DNA from: Benincasa hispida
Lineage: Eukaryota; Streptophyta; Magnoliopsida; Cucurbitales; Cucurbitaceae
Direction: 5' to 3'
Length of the DNA stretch: 64,000 nt
Assembly: GCF_009727055.1 (NCBI RefSeq)
Contig: NC_052353.1
Coordinates: forward strand, 46,993,326-47,057,325
Part shown: in pieces, positions 21,278 to 32,365 of the stretch
Layout: every line of letters begins with the position of its first letter
Position numbering within the stretch: position 1 is the stretch's first letter
The notes under the pieces: generated by a model
The model's input: only the letters and a program-made list of their open reading frames with translations
Databases searched by the model: none
What the model was told of the DNA's origin: nothing
Made by a program: the position numbers and the translations under genes

Positions 21278-23012
21278 TGATAGGGTATACAAACATGCAG
21301 CAGAAGAAATTAGAGTCAATAAGCATTCTAATTACACTTAATTTAAGTTTAAAAACATGTATGAAATCTATTTTCAAAAGAGGGTTTCAAGATGAACAAT
21401 ACTTTTGAAGTAACTCTTCAATTCCAGCTCACTCTTCACGAATTTGGCTTTCAAATCACTAGTGGACCACCAAAAGGATCTTCTCTACTATTCTCTAACT
21501 TAGATTGTATGGTGGAAACACTGAATTGTGATCAATTAGATTGAAAAGGAAGAGGGTTTGGGAGAGAGTCTGCAGAATTTCAGAAATTCTCATTGGTATC
21601 TCCTTTAATGCTGAAATTCAACATATTTATGAAGAATAAGCATGCAACCACTACTTGGTAATGCTGATTGACAGTTCAAGCAACACCAAGTTAGTGGTAT
21701 TGGTGTTGATATATGGATAAATCAAACAAATGTTAGATTAATCCACTATCTATTTATTTTCAAATTTTCATTTTCAATTTAATCTAATTTTCACCAAAAT
21801 TAGTTTTAATTCAAAAATCAAAACTGAATTTGATTTGAAATTGAAAGCAATTTATTTATTTAAATAATTAACTAAAAAATTTTAATTAATTAACTATTAA
21901 TAAATTAATATCCAATATTAAATTAATAAAATACCTAATTAATAAATGAATCCTATTCATGTTATTCAATATTTAAATATTTTAATCTCTCTGATTTCGT
22001 TAAATTTCAAAAAAGTTAAAAGTTTGAATTGTATCGAGTAAAATTAATCAAATTCTAAATTGAATTTGAATACTTCAAATTCAAAAGCCTAATTTCGAAG
22101 TTGAACATTTCAAATCCGCTCAATTCACTAATCCAAGATATAATTTTATGAGCTAGTAGAAAGACTTTATGGACCTACAAATCATGAGTTCCAATGATTT
22201 GAGATTAATTAGCTAAACTCTTTAGACCGAATTAATCAATATTCATTAGCCACCGAGACACATACTATAGCTCGATAGTTGCACTATTCTCACTGTAGAT
22301 ATATTTCTGTCCACTTTAACCATAATCAGCAAGTCGATCATTCACAGGTTGTCGTATTTTCAGTTAGGTCAAAATTAACATTTTACCCCTATAAATACAT
22401 CTTGCTCCTTAAGCTCTTACTGATCATCTATTGAACAATTGGTTTATAGTCTAAGTAGTAAACCATAACCCTCTCAATCGTGAGAGAACGGGGCCTCGTT
22501 GTTCAAGACCAGGAATCAGTACTTAAGAGAAAAACTTATTTGCTAACCCTAAATTGGGTAGGAGTGAATTCCATCTTGCAGGACTATGTCCCCAGCTATC
22601 TATCCGGTCTTATCCCCAAATGAGAGGGTTATTAAGCAGTGTTGTTGGACTACTCTCACTTATGCAGATCAAAGGACAATCCCAAATAAACAGGAGTTCA
22701 TAGTTAACTCAGGATTAAGATCGAGTTACCCTAGGTCATCGAATTTGAAATAGTCATTTTTAAAAGTAAACGGTCATTATAAAGAAAAGTGACTATTTTG
22801 TGGTCTGGTCTTATACAAACATCCTTTGCATAGGATGCCTCCACTCGCATGTCTCCACATGAATGACTTTGGGATCACGTCATTTGTATTAGTATACAAA
22901 GTGGGCCGCATCCAATAGTATCACTAGGACGAGGTATCCAATTTTATCCATATACTTATAGACAATTTTGGCTATATACTAAAGTTAAAGTTAATCCACT
23001 TTTATGTTTCCA
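21278..23012 (-). repeat. Angela-type LTR, minus, left arm of palindrome
   Basis: Begins TGATAGGGTATACAAACATG, the inverse of the LTR 3' end (..CCGCTGCATGTTTG). It continues through the family landmarks in reverse order to 'aatccacttttatg' near 23005, where it stops about 150 bp short of the LTR start. The wording (for example 'cgttgttcaagaccagg' and 'gtagtatac'-like spacing) matches the next LTR more closely than others in the window. Confidence 0.87.
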
Positions 23013-25059
23013 CTTTTATGTCCTAGTTTTGTAAATATTAGAAACATATTCTATTTATCAATAAAAGTATTATTGAGTTTTTAATTCAATAAAATGTTAT
23101 TGATATTGTATTTTGTTATAAAAATCCAATAAACGAAATCCATAGCTATAACATAATACTTAAACTTTATGTAGAAACATAAAAGTGGATCAAGTTTTAA
23201 TATATAACCAAAATGGTCTATAAGTATATGGATAGGGTTGGGTACCTTATCTTGGGGACACTAGATGCAAACCACTTTGTATATTGATACAATGATGTGG
23301 TCCCAAAGTCGTTCATATGGAGAAATGCGAGTGAAGACATCCTATGCAAAACATGTTTGCATAAGACCAGACCACGAAATAGTCACATTTCTTTATAACA
23401 ACTGTTTACTGTTAAAACTGACTATTTCAATTCGATGACATAAGGTAACTCAATCTTAATCCTGAGCTAACTATGAACTTCTATTTATTCAAGATTATTC
23501 TTTAATCTGCATGTGTAAGAGTGGCTCAACATCGTCGCTCGATAAGTCTCCCATTTTAAGGGTAAGACCAGATAGATAACCGAGGACATAATCCTGCAAG
23601 ACAGAATTCACTCCTACCCGTTTTAGGTTTAGTATATAGGTTGTTCCCATAAGTACTGGCTTCTAGTCTTGAATAAAGGGGCCCCACCCTCTTTATGGCT
23701 CAAAGGGACTTGGTTTATTAGTAAAATCATAAACCAATTGTTCATTAGAGGAACAGTGAAGACTTAAAGAGCAAGATGTATTATAGGGGTAAAATGGTAA
23801 TTTTGACCTAGCTGTAAATACAAACAACCTATGAAGAATTGACTTACTGATTATGGTTAAATCAAGTGGACAAAAATATATCTACAGTGATGAGAGTACA
23901 ACTACTGAGCTATAGTGGAGTATCTCAATAGTTAACGAATATTGGTTAATTCGGTTTAAAGAGTTTAACAAATTAATCTCAAATCGTTGGAGCTCATGAT
24001 CTATAGGTCCTTCATCTATTAGCTCGTAAAAGGATTAAACCTTTTAATAGTGTGTTGAGAGAATTTGAAATGTTCAAATTTGGTTTAGGGTTTGAATTAT
24101 TATATTCGATGCAGTTAAACGTTTAATTAATGAATTAAACGATTTTGGGGAGTTAAAAATATTTTTAAATGATTTAAACATTAATCACATGAATAAGGAT
24201 TCATGTTTTGGATTAGGTATTTAATTAATTTAATATTTGATATTAAATTATTTAATCAATTAATTAAATTTGTTTAATTAATTAATTATTTAAAATAAAG
24301 TATTTTAAATAAATTTAAATTTGAAAATTTTCAAATTCAATATTCAATTTCCCATTAAATTTCAATTTGAAATCAATTTTGAAAACAAAAATTGAATTTA
24401 AAAAGGAAATTATTAAAAAAAAAGGGTGAAAGTGGGTTTTTCCCACTTTTCACGCCTAATCTACCTTCCTAAGTGAGAGTATGAGTGTCAAATTCTCCTT
24501 CTCGCTTAATTTGCATGTTGAGGTTAATAAATACTAGCTTAATCAACAGAATTTTCTGGCATGCAAAACTAAAAACGTGAAGAAATATTCTGAATTTTTT
24601 TCCCTCTCCATCTCTCCAAATCTCATCCGAAAATCTCACTCAATTTGGATCCCACAATCCAATCTAATGCCTGAGAATAATTTTGCATGTTGAGGTTAAT
24701 GAATACTAGCTTAATCAACAGAATTTTCTGGCATGCAAAACAAAAAACGTGAAGAAATATTCTGAATTTTTTTCCCTCTCCATCTCTCCAAATCTCATCT
24801 GAAAATCTCACAAAATTTTGACCCCACAATCCAATCTAATGCCTGAGAATAGTAGAGATACTCTTGTGGTAGTCTACTTCAGAGATTGAAGAAGAAATTC
24901 AAGGAGATTTGGAGCAGTCAAGAGAATTTATCAAAGGTGGTATACTTGAAACCTTATTTTTGTTATTATTATGAACTTGCATGCTAATCCACTAAAATTA
25001 ATGTAATTAAAGTGTTTAAGATCCAAATCTCTTCTGCATATTGAATGTCCACTGCATCA
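23013..25059 (+). repeat. Angela-type LTR, plus, right arm of palindrome
   Basis: Starts at 'ttttatgtcctagttttg', lacking about the first eight bases (TGTTGGGT), and ends near 'ccactgcatca'. With the minus LTR at 21278-23012 it forms a head-to-head inverted pair with essentially no spacer. Near its end it carries a 172-bp tandem duplication. Confidence 0.87.
24511..24854 (+). repeat. 172-bp tandem duplication inside LTR
   Basis: Copies start at 24511 and 24683 with TTGCATGTTGAGGTTAAT and both contain 'ctagcttaatcaacag', 'cgtgaagaaatattctg' and 'cctgagaata'. Only a few differences, so this is much younger than the LTR. Confidence 0.92.
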
Positions 25060-25327
25060 CATTGAAACTTGTCCATAAGCTCCCATTATTAGCTCAATAA
25101 GGATTAATGAAAATCAAATTAATTTTGGATTAATTTGAATTATTCAAATTAATTGAAGAGAAATAATTTATATATGATATAATTAACATAATGTATATGT
25201 TATATTATAATATAAAGTTTTAGTGAGATAAATTTTTGAATATGATCCAAATATTAATTATATGAATGTGACTCATTTTAATACTATACATTAGATGAGA
25301 GAATAATAAACTATAGGTTATATTATA

Positions 25328-25549
25328 TGTGATATTATATAAACTATAGATTATATGTTAAATGTGATATAACATATAGTTTGATATTTATATATATTAA
25401 GTTAGTTAATATATTTTATCATTATTATTAAAATTCTATGTGATATTATATAAACTATAGATTATATGTTAAATGTGATATAACATATAGTTTGATATTT
25501 ATATATATTAAGTTAAGTTAATATATATTATTTATTATTAAAATTCAAT
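25328..25549 (+). repeat. 111-bp tandem duplication, A+T rich
   Basis: Copies start at 25329 and 25440 (GTGATATTATATAAACTATA) and run to 'attattattaaaattc'. Nearly identical except for small indels near the end. Each copy contains its own inverted repeat (AAACTATAGATTATATG against CATATAGTTT). Confidence 0.9.
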
Positions 25550-25567
25550 TATTTGATTTTTTGAATT

Positions 25568-25569
<2 letters not shown>

Positions 25570-25604
<35 letters not shown>

Positions 25605-25618
25605 GGCGGGGGGGGGGG
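25570..25618 (+). repeat. 49-base poly-G tract
   Basis: All G except T at 25604 and C at 25607, in a region that is otherwise A+T rich. Such a tract can form quadruplex or triplex DNA. The exact length is unreliable in any assembly. Confidence 0.9.
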
Positions 25619-26062
25619 TTCTCTCTAATATACATGAAACTCTGCTTCATCTTCTTTCTCTAATTCTCTACCAGTTTTTTCTTTGTGTGAATTTTTCTCT
25701 CAAATCAAAATCTCCTTCCATTTCAAAAAATTAAGCGCAAGCTCACATAACTCTATGTGATTCTTAGAACTTGTAGTGGTGCTTAAAGGGGATCTTGTTG
25801 TATTCGAGGACTTGCTGCGAAGTTCTATTCGTGTTTGGGAGAAGAAGTTCAATTCATGCTACTTGATTGTGGAGAGGAAACGTGAAAAGTTAAGTCTTCA
25901 AGGGTGAGTTTCCTTTTATTCTTTGTAAAAATCTAATAGAAGAAGCATGCTTATAGATAGTTATGTTTATCGTAGTTTCTGTCACTCTGCATTTAATGTT
26001 TTATAAATAAAATTAGAGACATATGCATTCAATTACTTCCACTTCGGGGTATTTCCAATCCT

Positions 26063-26520
26063 TCAGCCTCGTGGGGGGGATGGTTGATTCATGTTAGGTT
26101 GTGAACCAACCGAATTAACTTCCATTGTTAGAGTAGGAGTTGGTGAATGCTTTGGTAGAGATGGTCCTTCTGTGGTGTTCGCCTTCTCTTCTACCAATGT
26201 TGGTCCTAATTCATCACCTTCATCGTTCATTGGGGGTTTCGGTGTCATCATCCGGGTGTCAGTGCTCGATCCTTCAAGATTACACATCCATGCGTCTTGT
26301 GGGTAGTCAAAGAAGCAGGCCTCAGACGAGTCGTCATCCTTTCCGGTGGACTCCTTCGTTGTTGGGGTGTGATCGGGTTGGTTGAGTCCGAACTTGGACA
26401 ATCCTCCTGGTAAAGGAACCAATCATCATCATCGAAATCATAGCTACATGCAAACCACATTTTCTTGGTATAGAATTTGAATGACAAACAATTTTTTTTA
26501 AAAAAAAACCTCAAATTCAA
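26063..26520 (-). pseudogene. Unrecognised ORF remnant, minus strand
   Basis: This stretch has clearly higher G+C than its neighbours. Two overlapping minus-strand frames are open: one of 119 codons (26063-26422) rich in Pro, Ser, Thr, Asp and Glu (for example STGKDDDSSEACFFDYPQD and EEKANTTEGPSLPKHSPTP), and one starting upstream with KKMWFACSYDFDDDDWFLYQ. A change of frame near 26400 could join them as one coding sequence of roughly 150 codons. I recognise no domain. It lies directly after an LTR end and before a 54-bp A+T stretch, so it may be a captured or ancient coding fragment. Acidic, low-complexity composition limits any call. Confidence 0.4.
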
Positions 26521-26616
26521 GTATTAATAAAAAGATTATGTAAAGTGGTGTTATATATATATATGCAATTAATGGAATCATTAGTGTGGTTTACTATTTG
26601 ATACGATTGTTAAACT

Positions 26617-28519
26617 TGTTAGGTTTTATGCCAAAAAACTCACAGATAGTAAAATTTATTAATTGTCAGTCATCAATAAAGAGTTATAGATGTTAATTCA
26701 ATTATTTGTGTTGTTTGTCTATTTTCTGTCTTAATAACCTTAAATCCAATAAACTAATATCCAAGGCTGCCTTATGATTTTTGAACTGTGTGTGGAGACA
26801 TATGTGGATCAATGTCCAAGATACAGTCTGAAGGGTCTATAATATAGGGTTAAGGCTAGGTACCTTATCCGAGTAACACTATAGATACGACTCACTTTGT
26901 ATTTTGTACAAACACAATGATCAAACACATTCGTGTAGTTGACATGCGAGTAGGGGTATCCGATAGAATGAGTTTGCATAAGATCGGTCTGCAAAATAGT
27001 AACCACTAGATGTAACATCGTTAACTAATTAGGTTCCTATATTAATAGGATGACCTAGGGAACTTAGTCTTAATCCTGAGTATATTATGAACTACTGTTC
27101 ACGAGAGATTGTCCTTTGGTTTGTATGGGTGAGGATAGTCAGTTCCCGACCTAATATGCCTACCATTTTGGGGACAATTCTGAGCCGGGAGCTGGGAACA
27201 TAATAATACAAGATGTAATTTACTCATTTATGTCTTAAGGCTAAGTAGATGAGTGTTTCCTTAAGTGTATCTCTGGGACTTGAATAAAGGGCCTTATCAT
27301 CTCATTGGTCTGCGAAGGGTTTTTGTTTATTGGTTAGACCACAAACAGTTTGTTCATGAGAGGAGCACTAGTACTTTAGGAGTCAGAGGTAACCCAAGCG
27401 AAAAACGGTCATTTGACCCAGTTGGAGTTATGAACTCTCATGAAGGACTAACTTGTTGTTATTGATCTTTATCCGTGAACACAGAAGTATATTTGTAGTG
27501 AGAAGAGTGTAGTTGTGGGTCTTTAGTGGAGTGTACCCACAGTTAACGAATATTGATTAATTTGGTTAATGAGTTTAATATTGTTAGAGCTTCTGATCTA
27601 CAGGTCTACCAGGTTTTCTTATTAGCTTACTATAGGATACTTAAGAGGGATGATTTGAATTGTTCAAATTAATTTGAGGAAACCATATATTAATGTGAAT
27701 GATATATAATTGACTATGAATATGATCTATAATTCAAATTAAATTGGAAAGTAATATTTGAATAAGATTCAGTTAATTAATTCAAGAGAATTAGATTCAC
27801 AAGAATTAATTAATAGAGAGGTATTGCACATATACATATGATGTTTATGATAATTAAATATATTTTTATACATTAAATTGGATTTAATGCATAAATAGTT
27901 ACTTAATTAATGTGCAAATAAAATTAAATAAGTGTTATTTAATTCTGCTAATTAATTAAATAAGTGTTATTTGATTAATATGACTAATTAATTAAATAAA
28001 TGTTAATTAATTAATTAATTATGTAAAAGGGAAATAAGAAAATGATTAGGCAAAGAGCTTGACCCTTCTCTATATAAAGACCTCCCTATGACCCTTTTTG
28101 GACACATTGACATACAACACACAAGTGTTATTGTACAAATTTTTCCTAAACCACAAAGAAAATCCTTTCTACTCTTCAAAACCCTTTTCTCCACTCCCTC
28201 TCCCAATCGTTGGATACCACATATCCCTCTATTGAAATCCTAGAGAATAACGAGGTTACTCTCGTGGTAGTATTTGAGATTGTTCAAGAAATTGTTTGTG
28301 ATCAAGATAGTTGGAGGAGCCGTTCGTTGGAATTTAAAGAGGATTGTTTGTGAAGCTTGAGAATTTACAAAGGTAAGAATGGTTCTAATTTTTTTCCCTA
28401 AAGCATGATATATTATATGTTTATATTCTATTTTACTTTCTTGAATTTGTTTATGTAAAAATCGAATTGGGGATGCAAGACGTTCATAATGCTTCCACTG
28501 CGGGATTCAATCCCTTTTA
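26617..28519 (+). repeat. Second-subfamily Angela-like LTR (about 1.9 kb, probably solo)
   Basis: From TGTTAGGTTTTATGCC to about GGGATTCAATCCCTTTT. Landmarks are the family ones in altered wording ('ggtaccttatccgagtaac', 'gtagttgacatgcgagtagg', 'cttaatcctgagtat', 'cacatatccctc'). No primer site follows: the next bases are 'agactactag', whereas element J has its primer site right after the same LTR ending. Flanks TTAAAC (left) and TTAGAC (right) might be a decayed duplication, but this is weak. Confidence 0.78.
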
Positions 28520-29355
28520 GACTACTAGCTTTGAATGTGATAGCACAAAAAATGTGCTATTTTCCTCTTTTTAATTCTAGGTCGTTAGTATGTTTAATGT
28601 GTTTATTTAATTATTTTATAGGTATCGAGCACCTTGAATATGGAATCAGTCGTTACGAGTTGTTGGGGTTAATTTGGAGCAATTGAGAGCTAATTTGAGG
28701 AACTGGGCTTTAAAAGGATGTGAAATGATGAAAATGCCCTATGATGGAGTCTAGAAATATCTGGGAGTCCGCTTTCTAGATTCCAGAGGTAAAGGATCAT
28801 ATCTTTAGAAGTTTGAGATTTGATCCAAGAAAAAATGAATTTAATTAATGTTTTTTTAAAAAAACTTCTTGTATTATAAGGCTATTCCTATGGCTAATTT
28901 TGAGTAATTATAATAATTTTTCACATTTTTGAAGTGAGATTTTTTTGTTCAATTTGAATACAGTCAAATTGATGGATGATTTATCTACTTATTTTATAGG
29001 ATCATTACTTCAAATATTGGTAATGAGGGGTAAAATAAGACATGTTTTAATTTTTTTTTTATCCAAATTGAACCTAAAGAATATTTTCAATTCAAGATTT
29101 TAAATTTAGCCACCATTTTTTAAACGGGTGTTGTAGGATGCTAACACCTTCCTCATACACAAAGAACTTCCGAACTCAACTTTAGTTTTTGCAGAGCAAT
29201 TTTACTAATTTTTATTAAACAAATTATTCTCTCTATTTCTGTGTCGAATTACACCTTAAAAAAGATTGGTGGTGACTCCTATTTTTATTTTCTTTTAGAA
29301 TTAACCCATTTTTAAAGATATCGGTCGTTTTGGTCGTCTCGGGCACATGGTGACA
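28520..29355 (+). repeat. Ty3/gypsy Tat/Ogre-like LTR, 3' part
   Basis: Ends 'cgggcacatggtgaca' just before a tRNA-Arg primer site. It contains 'gtaggatgctaacacc' followed by 'ttcctcatac' near 29135, a phrase I associate with plant Tat-lineage LTRs, and 'ggtggtgactcctattttt' near 29270. The left boundary is uncertain; the element may begin outside this stretch or have been truncated by the neighbouring LTR. Confidence 0.6.
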
Positions 29356-29358
29356 GCT

Positions 29359-29377
29359 TGGCGACTCCATTGGGGAC
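29359..29377 (+). other. Primer-binding site matching tRNA-Arg
   Basis: TGGCGACTCCATTGGGGAC is complementary, apart from one or two bases, to the 3' end (CCA included) of plant tRNA-Arg(ACG). This is the primer type known for Ogre and other Tat-lineage Ty3/gypsy elements. It is followed by 'aagaggttctacctcgag', also usual there. Confidence 0.75.
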
Positions 29378-29900
29378 AAGAGGTTCTACCTCGAGAGTTT
29401 AACCATTTTTTTCCTTATCTTTAATCATTTTATTCTTTAATTTTATTTTAAATTTGTTATGTGTATTTATTGTGTATTTTATTACAGAACACACATTCAC
29501 TAGCCTTATATCCAGGCATTACCTAATAGAATTAGAATTGAGGATAGAGTAGTTTGATCTTCGTGGAGTTTATGCTCCCGTGCAGGCGAACGAAAAATCC
29601 TCACTCAATTTGGTCAATCTGTCATGTGCGACTTTTGACCAATTTAAGGGTCTTTTTCGAGAAGAATTCACTTTGCTTGGAGCTTTTTATTTTGATATTA
29701 TTTAATCTATTATGTTGCTTAACACACTATCACAAGTCTCCTACCCGAGCTTTATCTATTAAGTCTAGAATCGAGAATGGAGTAGTGTTGACTTTCGAAA
29801 AGTTTATGCTTCCATATAGGCACACAAAAAATTCTCACTCAATGTGGTCATTCTATGTATGACTTTTTGACCAATTTAGGGCCTTTATCATTTAGGGCCT
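29378..29900 (+). mobile_element. Leader of the Tat/Ogre-like element with diverged ~236-bp repeat
   Basis: Non-coding sequence after the primer site. The block at about 29530-29650 ('gatagagtagtttgatc', 'gtttatgctcccgtgcagg', 'cttttgaccaatttaaggg') returns in altered form at about 29765-29885 ('gaatggagtagtgttgac', 'gtttatgcttccatatagg', 'ctttttgaccaatttaggg'). No gag frame follows; the element is truncated. Confidence 0.65.
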
Positions 29901-30535
29901 TAGAATTAGCTTCACCATTAGAGCTTTCATGAAATGTATTAGTCTACTACTACGTGTATTTTTATTCTAAAATAATTTTAAGTGATTTTGGTGAAAAAAA
30001 GAGTTGATTTTGAAACATTATATATTTATGTTTGTTTAAACATCACAATGCATGAAAATTTAGTAAAGAATGAACCATAAGTTTTATTTGCCGATTCTGA
30101 TTTTCTTAATCAATTAACATTTTAGGAACTCTTTGGATGTATTATAAATTTTTTTCTTCACATTTCAAAAATATATATTTTTAAGAAAATTGAACAATAT
30201 ATTTTTTAAAAAGAAATAGAAAATATATATTTATTTAATCATATTTGTTTGAAAACGAATATGTATTCTTAATATAATTGATAAAAAAAACTAATTAAAA
30301 AATAAATAGAACAAATCGTTCTATATTTAAATAAAATTAGCATGAGAAAAATAAAATCACAAGAGTGTTTTGTTTCTTCTACTTTTTTTTAGAAAAGTGT
30401 GTCAAATAATGTTATAAGAAATCGTAAATATATTAAATTTCTTATAAAAATGGATTATTTTGAAATTAATTTAGCAAAATTTTCACAGATAGAAAAAATG
30501 TCAAATTATTTACAGAAATAATAATAAAAAAAATA

Positions 30536-30675
30536 TTGATAGACACTGATAGACTTCTATCAGTGCCTATTAGTGATATATCAATGTTTATGAGTGATAG
30601 ACTTCTATTAGTTTCTTCACTGGTAGATACTAATAGACTTTTATCAATCTTTATCAACTTCTATCAATGAAGATT
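30536..30675. repeat. Cluster of short repeats around GATAGACTTCTATCA
   Basis: Variants of 'tgatagacttctatcagtg' occur about five times in 140 bp, on both strands because the motif is partly self-complementary (TGATAGA..TCTATCA). It can fold into hairpins. It looks like a dispersed tandem or foldback repeat. Confidence 0.75.
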
Positions 30676-31627
30676 AAAATTTCTCTATTTTGTGTAAATA
30701 GTTTTCCCTATTTTTTTTATTTTTGAAAATCCTCCAATAATTTAACTTATTAAAAAGAGACAAATACTTCAAAGTGAAAAAGATAACTAAAGAAAATAAT
30801 GAAAAGGAAAAACAATATATGTTTACCTCCAATTTTTCTTAAAATAAATTTACATTTTACTAAAATGTGACTAATTAATCAACAGAAATAAGCTTTTAAA
30901 TCACCATATTTTTAATATAAATAAATAATTTTTACGGTTTCATAAATTTTTATGGTGATATTTATTAATTATTAAATAGTTTTTTTTCATCTCATATAAC
31001 CACATTTTTTCCATGGTATTTTGTCAATATTTGCAATTAATCAAAGAAAATGAATTTCTGCCATTTCTCACTGGAAGCTATGCTTAACAAATAAATTATT
31101 ATTAAAATTTTTTTATTACATTTTTAACATAGCTAATAATGTTTAATGTTACTGTCAGTTTTTTTAAATACATAAATTAAAGATGGGATACAATTGTAAT
31201 TAAAAAAAAAGATTTTTTTTTCTAGAGCTTGTGGTTTTAATATGTTATAGGTTTTATTAATCTGCATATTCTTCTATTGCTATTATTTCATCATTGTATC
31301 ATTTAATTGCCTGAACTAACATTAAAAATCATTTCATCATTGAATGAGTTGTCACTATTAGCTAGTATTTTGTTAAAATTTCATTAGTTATTGCATTTAG
31401 CCTTCTCTTTTAATTCTAGATTTATAAACACTAATTCACAAGTATGTTTATTCAAAAACTGTACCTCCACTTTGTGAGTATAAAGATTCGTTAGGATTGG
31501 GTACAAAATTTTGGAGCATCAACTATTTCCTATTGAAATTTGATTTAATGTAGTAGAAATATTCAACAAAGTATTAGTATTATGTAGAAAAATGGTCTTA
31601 AAATGCTATAATTTATTTACGTATCAA

Positions 31628-31960
31628 CTGGGGCAACATCCTTTCGTTTAATATTAGGATGAAACCAATTTTTCCCATCAAAGGTTATATGTTTGTCTGA
31701 TTATGACTACATTTGAAGATGTATATTACATTGCAGGACATCTAATATTCATCATCTTTGCTTACAAAAGAGAAGAACTTTTACAAGATTCCTCCCCTTT
31801 TATTCAAGAAATTGGGGTAGTATCCCTTTGTTTAATATATGGTGTGAAACTAGCTTTTTCTATTAAAGTTTATGTGTTATCCGATTGAGTAGGATTGCAT
31901 TGCAGGTCATGGAAAGTTCGAAGAAGAGAATCAGTTTCGAAGAGGATCCTCCCATTTTAT
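31628..31960 (+). repeat. Diverged ~185-bp tandem duplication
   Basis: 'ggggcaacatcctttcg' at 31628 corresponds to 'ggggtagtatccctttg' at 31813; 'tatgtttgtctgattatg' to 'tatgtgttatccgattg'; 'attacattgcaggacat' to 'attgcattgcaggtcat'; and 'gattcctccccttttat' to 'gatcctcccattttata'. Both copies contain an AG-dinucleotide context (TTGCAG) like a 3' splice site, but no exon follows convincingly. Confidence 0.75.
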
Positions 31961-32365
31961 AAAAGACTATTAAGGACGATTATGCATGAGCCTATAAAAA
32001 AAGTCTTTAATGATTTAAGAGCTTTAGCATTTTAAGTTGATCAAGATCTAAGTTACAAGATCCCTTTGTCTTTTATGGATCAACTTCTTACCATCGTTTT
32101 CAAAGATTAGAGATGATGTTTTATTTGGTAGAAATTCACTTCAAGGAGATTTTCAAGGCAAGATAGAAGTTGAATTACAGTTCAAGTTTGTTGTACCTAA
32201 TTGCCAATTTATTTGGATAAGTAAACAAGTTATTTTATATGCTTTAACTTATTTCTTATTTTGAAAAGAATCTAGAGAAAAAAATCATTAAAACAAGCAT
32301 ATTTTAGCAAGCATATACATGCATACATACATTCATCAATGACATTTATTCATATATTTTTAGTT

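Larger units (their letters stand above)
25080..26062 (+). repeat. LTR fragment of a second Angela-like subfamily (3' half)
   Basis: Starts inside an LTR at 'cattattagctcaataagg' (compare 'ttattagcttactatagg' near 27622) and ends with 'acttccacttcggggtattt' and 'ccaatcc', the same ending as the LTR that closes at 28519 ('gcttccactgcgggatt'). It holds a 111-bp tandem duplication and the poly-G tract. No primer site follows, so it is a solo or truncated LTR. Confidence 0.7.
29901..32365. other. A+T-rich stretch with no recognised gene
   Basis: About 2.5 kb without a convincing coding frame, LTR end or RNA gene. Two repeat features inside are listed separately (30536-30675 and 31628-31960). The longest frame in it (31703-31888) is short and overlaps the duplicated block, so I do not call it. 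Confidence 0.6.

Noticed and set aside
26091..26385. Two plus-strand frames overlapping the unknown minus-strand remnant
   Set aside because: Composition favours the minus strand; the plus frames look like shadows of it.
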